Source: Ditylenchus dipsaci (lineage: Eukaryota > Nematoda > Chromadorea > Rhabditida > Anguinidae). Taken from it: a stretch of 64,000 nucleotides of DNA. This document shows, one piece after another, positions 57,301 through 64,000 of this stretch. The notes beneath the pieces were generated by a model, which saw only the letters and a list, made by a program, of their open reading frames with translations, had not been told where the DNA came from and searched no databases. The stretch's first letter is position 1. Each line of letters opens with the position of its first letter. Made by a program: the position numbers and the translations under genes. The stretch covers positions 161,359-225,358 of the forward strand of contig SADC01000914.1 of assembly GCA_004194705.1 (NCBI GenBank), written 5' to 3'.

Positions 57301-60300
57301 TAAAGTTCATTCCCACCTTGGATCCGACACTTTTTTTAACCTCATTTCTAAAATGTTTTGCCAAATGTGATTCGTCAGTGTAGCCGGAAATATCGCAAGG
57401 ATTCTGATTTTGCCGATCGTTTCTGAAAAAGTCGAAGCTTTCACCAGTAAGACCCGCGGCTCTCGATATAAGATACCCTAAATCTTAAAAAAAGGGTATC
57501 TTATATCGAGAGCCGCGGGTCTTACTGATGAAAGCTTCAACTTTTTTAGAAACGATCGGCAAAATCAGAATCCTTGCGATATTTCCGACTACACTGACGA
57601 ATCACATTTGGCAAATTAATTTAGAAATAAGGTTAAAAAAGTGTCGGACCCAAGGTGGGAATGAACTTTAGGGCGGTATCTTATATCGAGAGTCAACTGT
57701 AGTCAACTCTCTTTATAGTCAACTCTCGCTGTATACTTAACACTTGCTACAGTACATAGTGAACTCCGATACTCAATAGTACGTTTTTCTTTGTTTCTAC
57801 ATACAGTCAAACCTCGATAATCCGCCACCCCGCTAAACCGCCACCCTCGATAAACCGCCACCCTCGATAAGCCCGATTTGGTTGGCCGTCAGAGAAACTC
57901 AACAAAGTTTACCCCCGCTAAACCGCCACCTCGATAATCCGCCACCCTCAGATCTGTCCCATGGGGTGGCGGATTATCGAGGTTTGACTGTATCATATAT
58001 CATAGCTTAGTGTCAAACCAAGCTATTATGTATTATTACCATCGGTTCTATTGGTACAACCATACTTTGTCCAGTGTCAAACCAATTTTTTTTAAATACT
58101 TTTTTTTTTAATTTTTTTTTAAATACCTGTATAATGAGCACCACACTTATTTGTCTATTGACTGCCTTAGCTCGTTTAATCTCTAATTTAGCAGAAGATT
58201 CATTGATGCACTTCCAAACTTTTAAACTCATATAAATAATTAACGTATAAACTATCAAATTGGTAAGCAAAACATAGGAATTGATATAAGCTGAATACGG
58301 AGAGTCCTATAAATAACTAAGGTTTAAAATAAGGCTGTGAAACTAGGCTGGATTTGCCTGTAAATGAATATCTCGTAAAAAGTCTTATAAATCAGCTCAG
58401 TGTCTAAAAATTTGAGTTCGCTTCTATTTGATAACCTTTGGGATAGATCTCTTAGATCTCTTATTATAGATGAATGTGAAATTCCAAAAATTTCCAAAAA
58501 AGATTTGTGCTTTTTCGAAAATCTGAAAATTTTAGTCAAAATTTTTTTTCCGGTGAACCAAACCAAAAAAAAAGCGGATGCAACATGGGGTTTTTTTAAC
58601 CCCAAGCACCTTCGTCCCCTTCGGGGCGAAGGGCATACCAGAGTTTATTTATGCGGTAGGCCTCAGAAAGTAAAAACCTGTTCAAAATCTAGCATTTGTA
58701 CCTCTATTTTACTTAAAAAGGGTTAAAATTTGGTCAAAAATACCCTAAAAATACCACCATACCTTCAATGGATGGGTGACAATTTTTTTGATAAAATTCA
58801 ACTGCTTTTTTATTCAGAAAGTGTCAAGAAATGATTCTCGTACCTTGTTATGCAGACAAAATAAGTTCATGAGGGGGGGGGGGGGGGTGATTTTGGGTCA
58901 CTCTTCAAAAAATCCGAGTATGGGGGGGGGGACTAAAGAAGTGCCGAGCTTTAACTGTATCACTATTTTTCTCTATTTTTTCAATAGTATTATTTTTTCC
59001 GAGAAATATCCCGGAAAATTTCCCAGTTTCAAATTTTCCAGAAAATATCACAAATCTGGTTTTTTTCACAAAAGTAATGAAATATGAAACGTTAAAAATC
59101 CAAGCCGAACTTATTGCACCCATTAGTTTCTTTGTGGTATAAATAGAGGTATAGGCACAAATTAAAAAAAATCATTCTTAAAAAGCCATGCCCGTGCGTT
59201 ATGGATTGTCCCCCACCAATTCAAAATTGATTGAACTTCGAATTGAACTTCGAGACGGATTTTTTAACTTTGTTTTTAACAAAGCAAGGCCTAGAATTTG
59301 ATTTTAATTATAGTTTTGTTAGAAACTAAGTAAAAACATCCGTACAGAAGTTTAATGACCAGAAATTTTTTTTTATTGGTGGTAGACAAGCGTGGAAGTA
59401 GACGGCATGGTCTTTAAAGGAGCATGTTCGTGCGCGATGAAACACAATTTTCAAAAAAGAAAAGGCGCGAACCAGGCGTGCCAGAGATTTGAAAAAGATT
59501 TAAATTTTGTATATGAATTTTAAATTTCGTCAAACCCAGCGATTGTGTGTGCAGCGAAAGGCATGAGTACTCAACTTTACTCTGTCATTCAGCTGGGTCG
59601 GGTCCCGAGGTTGAAACTGAGTGATCTGAGTTTTGATTCGCTGAGCCTTTGGTTCGGTTGTTGGTTTATGTAACGTAAGTGCTTCCTGTTGGTTATCCTC
59701 GATTTCGGTTCAGGTAAGTTACCTGAGGTAACCGAAATCGAAAATCTTGTTTACCTGAGTTGGTATGAAAAATTGGATTATTACTTGTTCCGCCCTGTTC
59801 GTTATACAGAATGTGCAGCCACGCACAGATAGAAGGCCGAACCAAAGGCAAATCTAAAACTCGACAGAAAACCGAAACCAAGGGATAACCAACCGGAAGC
59901 AGTTATCCGAACAAACAACCGAACCAAAGGCTCGGCGAATTCAAAAATCAAAGCACGAGACACTCCGAAGAGGTCCAGCTCAATTTCAACGCGAGACCCA
60001 ACCCGGCTGATTGATGGTGGTTAAGCTGAGTACTCATGCCTTTCGCTGCACACACAATTGCTGGGTTTGACGAAATTTAAAATTCATACACAAATTTAAA
60101 TCTTTTTCAAATCTCTGGCACGCCTGGTTCGCGCCTTTTCTTTTTGAGAAATTGTGTTTCATCGCGCACGAACATGCCCTTTAAGACAGTTGAAGTCAGC
60201 AGAAAGTATTCAAATCTTACATTAGGTGAAAACAGTGCTACAGTAGTTTGGTTTTGGTCTATGTGAAAAAGATTTGCGATCATATCCACTCGCACTTTAT

Positions 60301-61860
60301 TTCCGTAAAAATAATACTGCAGGGTGATTAAGGATACAGTTATCATACTTAAAAACACAGCTGGGATCAGCATGGCCAACAAAAAGCACAATTTTATTTT
60401 CATTTCTCTAAAAATGATTTATATAAGTTTGTATTGGAATTTTGGGGCATTTTTACAACCATAGTCCAGACTACAAGACAATTTTAATTTTTTTTGCTCG
60501 TAGAATACTCGTTTTTGCCCATAGATTTAAAAATTTTGCGGGAATTCAAAATTTGAAGTTCAGAAAATGACTTTGATCGCTCAGAAGTTGCCAGAAAACC
60601 CTGAAAATTGGTTTTCGGGGATTTACTGAAGGGGGTGGATTTTGTGAGGAAGTCGATTGCGCGCATCAGGATTACACTACAATCGACTCAATCGTCCAGA
60701 ATCATATTTTTAACCCATTTAGAACCAACTTAAACCACCCTTAAACTTGCTCAAGGTAGCTGAAGGAGGGGAAAAGCCATTTAGGTTTTAAAAAGTGGCT
60801 TCCATGAAGTGGCTTCCACGTAAGCGTCTGCGTTTTTTAGGTCATAAAAAGGTACGGAGGTTGATCGCATGCGTGTACTTGACCTTTTTGGCTTGTTTTA
60901 CCAGTTCTGAGACAATTAAAAAAGGGCATTAAAAAAGTCTAATTACTTATAAAACCAGCCAAACTAGCTAAAAAATAGTGTGCCACCACGTGAGATCGAA
61001 CCTGCAACACCATTCTGGGCCAAAAAACGCAAACGCTTACGCAGCTTAAGAGCAGCTTAAGAAACGCTTAAGAGGCCAATTTTTCATACTTAAATGGCTT
61101 TTACCCTGGCTTTTAAATGGAGAGATGACGGTGTACTGATATTCAAGGTATATATTCTAATAAGGCCCAATCCCTCATGGGGGACTAATTTTCAACCCCC
61201 GAAAAAATTTGAAATTGTCAATCAAAAATGTCCCTAACTCCGAAAAAAATGAGGCGTGGGGGGGGGGGGGGGGGGGTTTACTAGAGAGTGGGTGATTAAT
61301 AGAGATTATACGATAATATAGGGAAAATTCTACAGTTAACTGTGTGAGCCTCATTCTGAGTAATTTGAGCAATTTGAAAAAAATAATTAATCGGACAAAA
61401 ACATGTTTTCCCTCAAAAAGTGAGCCAAAAAAAGTTAAAAAAAACCGACCTGCAGATGACCAAGTACCGATAGACAAACTGAACAGGAAGAAAATAACGT
61501 AAAAGTTCAAAGGCAAACACATAAGTAGATAGGCAGATAAAATCAACTAATTTAGAAGAATGGCTGAGTGGCCAGTCTGGATGATTAAAGAAGAGCCTTT
61601 GTCCACATAGCTTTTCTAAAATTGGCAAGAAAAATGTTAACGTTTTTTGTATGAAAATTTAGTTAGCAAATCTTGCCGGCATGGTGACTGAAGCAGCAGT
61701 CAAAAAGATCAAATCAGTCAGGCATGTCAGCAGAAAAGTCCTGCTGAGTTGACGAGTTTTATTATTTTGCTTGCTTAAAATTATCCAGGCCAACAGCAAA
61801 TTGAAAAATAAGCCAAGAAATAGGCTGAGCAATTGGATGAGAATTTTGCAATCGGGAAAA
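45366..61860 (-). CDS. Str-like chemoreceptor GPCR with 12-kb intron
   Basis: Exons on minus in receptor order: about 61860-61677 (segments one and two, FNLLLAWIILSKQNN then LLTCLTDLIFLTA), 61615-61450 (three, YRYLVICR), 60407-60221 (four, CFLLAMLIPAVFLSMITVSL), 58306-58137 (five, YINSYVLLTNLIVYTLI, and loop VNRQISVVLIIQ), 45850-45731 (six, AIIPLFLAFFPMAFIVY) and 45443-45366 (seven, VINPLCTILIIKQYR, TAA stop). Phases agree at every joint; the 61677/61615 intron has a GC donor. No start codon was found for exon one, so a leader exon may be missing. Exons five and six are 12.3 kb apart, across a transposon and satellite. They could be two gene fragments instead, but each half lacks exactly what the other has. 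Probable role: olfactory-type receptor in sensory neurons, from family only. Confidence 0.7.
45464..45703. mobile_element. TTAA-flanked palindromic MITE
   Basis: Ends TTAAAGGGGCATGCCCACGC and GCGTAGGCATGCTCCTTTAA. Inner arms AATTTTTTCCCTAATCATTG and complement-like. It sits in the last intron of the chemoreceptor. Confidence 0.75.
46045..46760. mobile_element. foldback element
   Basis: Arms 46050-46200 and 46600-46760 pair through GGTCTAAGTATTTTTTAGGC and complement. The centre holds the CCTTAGACA/CGCAGGGG module and CATACCAGAGTTTATTTATG. TTAGGCTTAGG at 46034 borders it. Confidence 0.7.
47091..47403. mobile_element. MITE with GGCGCC-rich ends
   Basis: Ends CATACCTGCACGGGCGCCGG and CGAGCGTGCAGGTATGG, with GGCGCC blocks at each end and an AT-rich centre. 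Same family as the 5025-5190 core (TACTTGCACGGGCGCC). Confidence 0.75.
47790..48133. mobile_element. foldback with tRNA-like Pol III boxes in both arms (copy 2)
   Basis: Best-preserved copy. Left arm starts AGGAGGAAAAGCCATTTATG. GCCTCGGTGGCGCAGT at 47825 reads like the 5' end of elongator tRNA-Met, and the B-box-like GGTTCGATCCC is at 47881. The right arm repeats both in inverted order: GGGATCGAACC at 48032 and GCGCCACCGAGGC at 48088. The palindrome spans about 340 bp with a short centre near 47950. Confidence 0.85.
49410..50575. repeat. nested foldbacks inside the pogo-like element
   Basis: Near 49412 there is a related terminus TACCGTATTTCCTCTAATAA without a visible partner. 49764-49910 pairs with 49925-50077 (AACCAAGTGGTCGACCACTT and the GATGGTTTGACAGTGG arm), and a diverged second palindrome lies at 50245-50560. 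A B-box-like GGTTCGAGCC is on minus near 49714. Confidence 0.65.
51277..53042 (+). pseudogene. pogo-family DDE transposase, frame-broken
   Basis: A helix-turn-helix start (KQKSYTNEFKLKVVSHAEAI, then AAKVFGISRS) is followed by a second DNA-binding region (LAQWVRQERILKHRISRRMA) and the catalytic domain: YACDETAVW (first Asp), VTVMLTADFNGKKLKPFVLL, a DAFRRH segment (second Asp) and VIPGGCTKYIQAPDVVW, a hallmark of this family. Introns of about 50 nt seem present (for example before 51569 and before 52126). Several in-frame stops remain, so it is inactive or the sequence has errors. Confidence 0.8.
53224..53337. repeat. degenerate edge of the 36-bp satellite
   Basis: Irregular units such as AGTCAACTGTCGCTGTAT and AGTCAACTTTTGCTACAT grade into the homogeneous array. 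Similar worn units lie at 48190-48330 and 57698-57790. Confidence 0.7.
53338..55905. repeat. 36-bp satellite array, block 1
   Basis: About 70 copies of a 36-bp unit made of two 18-bp halves: ACACAGTCAACTCTAGGC and MTACAATCAACTTACGCT. Variation is mostly CATA/CCTA at one site plus small deletions. Because 36 is a multiple of three, long frames stay open (a 300-residue one at 53330-54232), but these are not genes. Confidence 0.97.
55906..56822. mobile_element. foldback inserted in the 36-bp satellite
   Basis: Arms 55906-56080 and 56660-56822 start GGCTGGAGTTTAGAATGTGA and are complementary. The target duplication CAATCAAC (55898-55905, 56823-56830) comes from the satellite unit itself. The arm sequence matches arms at 17050 and 17900. 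Confidence 0.9.
56287..56600. repeat. 88-bp tandem repeat in the loop of the foldback
   Basis: Three full copies and a part (starts 56287, 56375, 56463, 56550). Each contains the perfect hairpin GCCTGCCTTCGGCAGGC, a second hairpin CCCCTTTGGGG and GGGCCAAGGGCTGACCC. GC-rich in an AT-rich setting. Confidence 0.95.
56823..57255. repeat. 36-bp satellite array, block 2
   Basis: Twelve more units continuing block 1 after the insertion. It ends directly against a Tigger-type MITE at 57270. Confidence 0.97.
57270..57700. mobile_element. Tigger-type palindromic MITE
   Basis: TIR TACAGTTGACTCTCGATATA and complement ending GAGAGTCAACTGTA. It is an almost perfect palindrome, with arms meeting near 57480 (GATACCCTAAATC...AAGGGTATC). 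Confidence 0.85.
57804..57992. mobile_element. Tigger-type MITE
   Basis: Ends TACAGTCAAACCTCGATAAT and ATTATCGAGGTTTGACTGTA. CCGCCACCC words repeat inside. Confidence 0.85.
58400..59170. other. chemoreceptor intron, repeats only
   Basis: Contains one CATACCAGAGTTTATTTATG module at 58635, G-runs at 58870-58930 and AT-rich filler. Short frames on both strands show no family resemblance. Confidence 0.4.
59178..59417. mobile_element. TTAA-flanked palindromic MITE
   Basis: Ends TTAAAAAGCCATGCCCGTGC and GACGGCATGGTCTTTAA. Same family as 19184-19465. It shares its right TTAA with the next element. Confidence 0.65.
59414..60184. mobile_element. long TTAA-flanked foldback
   Basis: Ends TTAAAGGAGCATGTTCGTGC and complement. 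Inner arms pair GGCGCGAACCAGGCGTGCCA (59464) with its complement (60115), and GCAGCGAAAGGCATGAGTAC (59552) with 60030. A further palindrome is centred near 59790. The GGCGCGAACCA block is also in the element at 598-835. Confidence 0.8.
60763..61100. mobile_element. foldback with tRNA-like arms (copy 3, decayed)
   Basis: AAGGAGGGGAAAAGCCATTT start. The left A-box is lost by a rearrangement (GTGGCTTCC repeated twice). The right arm keeps GAGATCGAACC at 60991 and a partial CGCTTACGC; TTAAGAGCAGC is locally triplicated. Confidence 0.65.
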
Positions 61861-62229
61861 AATAAAAATAATGAACAAAAAAATTATCATGAAAACTTGT
61901 TCAACATTTTCACTGAATGGTTCTGATAAGCAATAACTAACGAGTGTAACGAAATTAAGTCAAAAATTAATTAGGTTTACGAAACATACAATGAAATTTT
62001 CTAAAGAAACATATTTTCTCAGAAAAAAAAATTATGTCACCTCGTTTAGTTATTAATAATAGTACTAGTTTATTGAATATAGCGAGCGGCAAGATATATA
62101 TTTGATTACAAATGGCAGCGCTACTCGGTTATACTTGAATATATATACTGAATATCATACTGAATATATTATACTGAATATCAGAATTGAAATTTTTGAA
62201 TTCTACAGTCAAAACCAAAAAATAGCAAT
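61861..62229. other. intergenic between divergent genes
   Basis: AT-rich, with ATATATACTGAATATCATACT repeats near 62140-62180. It may hold promoters for the minus-strand receptor and the plus-strand coiled-coil ORF. No specific site was recognised. Confidence 0.35.
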
Positions 62230-62791
62230 TTATTAAGAAATTTTGAGCCAGAAATACATTTACTTTTACAAAAAAATGCTAGACAAATAGAAACGAGGTA
62301 CAATACCGAAGGTATTGAGTCGAAAACTGTAGAATCAAATCTCAGTATGCTAAAGCACAAATTTAAAAAAGTCTACTATTTATTCGATCTTCAAAAAATT
62401 CTAAAAGTTTCAAAACAAGCGGTCAAGGATTTGGAGAATGCTTTAAAGGAATTGGAGCGAAAAGAAACAGAATTGGAGGAAAGTAAAAAAGCATGCAAAA
62501 AAAGTTTTTATTGACAAAAAATATGTTTGGTGTAAGTCTTAAAACTCCAAAAAGTATTTTAAACGGTTTGATCAATGGATATAAAAGTGTAAAAGCTGAA
62601 GCGGAAAACGAAATTGGAAAATTCAGCAGCGACAATCACCTACTGCAAATTGAAGACAATGGCAGCGAGTCATCTAAGAAAGGAAGAATTCCATCAAAAT
62701 CACATGTTTTAAGAATCTTCAATCGTTTCAAAAAATATATAAAATCGAGTGTGCAATATTTACAGGATTGGCCATTAATGCTGCAATATTG
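62230..62791 (+). CDS. coiled-coil protein exon(s), unknown
   Basis: Open from about 62230 with EIHLLLQKNARQIETRYNTE, then SKQAVKDLENALKELERKET, a charged heptad-like helix, to about 62500. There the A-run in GCATGCAAAAAAAG lacks one base, and the frame continues as NMFGVSLKTPKSILNGLING and FNRFKKYIKSSVQYLQ to TAA at 62789. Ser/Lys/Glu-rich. No start codon was found, so upstream exons are likely. I do not recognise the family. Confidence 0.45.
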
Positions 62792-62849
62792 AAAATAAAA
62801 TTGTCAACGGCTTTCGTAGATTGCTTAAAATAGGGATGAAAGGTAGGTA

Positions 62850-63172
62850 TAAATTTGGTCACGGTGGCGCAGTGCGTAAGCGCTTGTGTTTTTCGTCTCA
62901 AAATTGTGCGCAGGTTCGATCCCACTTGCTGGCACAATATTTATTTTGGCTTTTTTGAAACATATCTTGAGATGATTGGGCTCGCTGATTTCGAATCTGG
63001 CGCTTAAAACGTCTAATTACTTGATATTGGTTAAACAAGCAAAAATAACTAGCCTGCAACCAGTGGGATCGACCGGCGCACCATTTGGGGCCATACAACC
63101 CAAACGCTTATCCACTGCGGCACGAGGCCTAATTTTCAAACCTAAACAGCTTTTCCCCTCCTTTAAGATCAA
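62850..63172. mobile_element. foldback with tRNA-like Pol III boxes in both arms (copy 4)
   Basis: Left arm: GGTGGCGCAGTGCGTAAGCG at 62863, an anticodon-arm-like CGTCTCAAAATT at 62896 and B-box-like GGTTCGATCCC at 62913. Right arm: GGGATCGACCGG at 63065 and GGCACGAGGC near 63118, more diverged. End GCTTTTCCCCTCCTTTAA matches the outer end of copies 2 and 3. Confidence 0.8.
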
Positions 63173-64000
63173 ACAAATTATTTGATTAAAATTCTTGAAA
63201 CTACTGGAAACAAGATTTGAAATTCAATTCAAAGTTTAATACAGGGGGGCCCAAAAAAAACCTGAAATTTTCAAAATTAACACTTTTTTGTTGAGACTAT
63301 TGAATTTATATATATTTCTCACATTATTCAGCAGTGTTTGTAGCTTGTTTAAAAGCCAGGATCAAGGGCTACAGTGCTACTGCAAAAGCATTTTGAAAAT
63401 CACAGCAAAGTTTCAAAAAAATATGTCAGAATTTTCTGTTTTAAATTCAGACTTTTTGAACAGTTTAAATAGACAGTTTAGTCATTAAATTTATCGTGTC
63501 GCATTCACTTATTGTTTTTTCATCATGTCTCTATTTTTTTATTGAAATTTGTGTAACAAAGATGGACGGTTGCAGTCTTAGGTCATAGGTCAGCTTCGAG
63601 GCAAGCAACATATGGAAAGCAACCACTTAGTGAGTAGCCTTGTGGAGCGAGCCGCGTTAATCAGATTCATGCTACGGAGTAGACTTAAGACTACGGCAGA
63701 ATGAGAGGACTCGGTACCGGCCTCACAACCGTTATTTAAACATCCTTGTCGACGCCAAAAAAATCTGTATACAGACAGTGCGCGGAAGCCCTTGACAAAA
63801 TTTTCGGATTTTTTCAGGTTTTTTTGGGCCACCCGTAGGTTCAAAACTAAAGAGAAAGTCATGCGCACTAATGAAAAACACTATTACGTAAATGATAGTA
63901 GTATATGAAAGGGCGGTTCTAGACCACTCATTCACGAAATTTTTTGGTCATAAAAACAGATGATTTACGCAAAAAACACAAAATATTCAGCATATATGTG
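63173..64000. other. right edge, nothing recognised
   Basis: Short frames on both strands without family resemblance. The stretch 63560-63720 has a higher GC content than its surroundings but no clear gene. Confidence 0.35.

Overview
The window looks like AT-rich nuclear DNA of an animal, most likely a nematode. Genes are split by introns from about 44 nt to many kb, with GT-AG and some GC-AG borders. Pieces of serpentine chemoreceptors resemble the nematode Str superfamily, and short (TTAGGC)n tracts occur. I cannot place the species. Most of the 64 kb is repeat: palindromic foldback elements, MITEs of several TIR families, pogo/Tigger-like and hAT-like transposons often nested, and two unrelated satellites (29 bp and 36 bp). 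Most long open frames are accidental readings of these repeats.

Region by region. 1-11 kb: a 29-bp satellite, then a plus-strand Na+/H+ exchanger (NHE/SLC9 type) whose 3' ten recognisable exons end at 11047, with many elements in its introns. 11-19 kb: nested hAT-like and Tigger-like transposons, a second 29-bp satellite block and a 1.8-kb foldback, with no intact host gene seen. 19.6-23.2 kb: a minus-strand, intron-split gene whose product carries a DAC (DisA_N, diadenylate cyclase) domain, an unexpected family for an animal. 24-40.7 kb: a 7.5-kb tandem duplication carrying a three-exon secreted Ser/Asn/Leu/Gly repeat-protein gene and the 3' end of a chemoreceptor gene. The duplication joint lies between two foldback elements. 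Only the second copy carries a 1.76-kb head-to-tail dimeric element with an unidentified ORF. 40-42 kb: the rest of that chemoreceptor, with one exon split by a foldback. 42-45 kb: a 15-bp minisatellite, a GC-rich hAT-type MITE and a divergent histone H3 (candidate CENP-A/cenH3). 45-62 kb: a second chemoreceptor whose exons lie on both sides of 12 kb holding a pogo-like transposon and a 36-bp satellite array. 62-64 kb: a coiled-coil ORF and another tRNA-like foldback.

Several unrelated genes each lack one base, usually in a homopolymer run. The simplest explanation is indel error in a long-read assembly, so frameshifts here should not be taken as pseudogene evidence without read support. Themes worth following are the DAC-domain gene, the repeat-protein duplication driven by foldbacks, foldbacks that carry tRNA-Met-like Pol III boxes in both arms, and a satellite whose 18-bp half-unit resembles the pogo/Tigger terminal repeats beside it.
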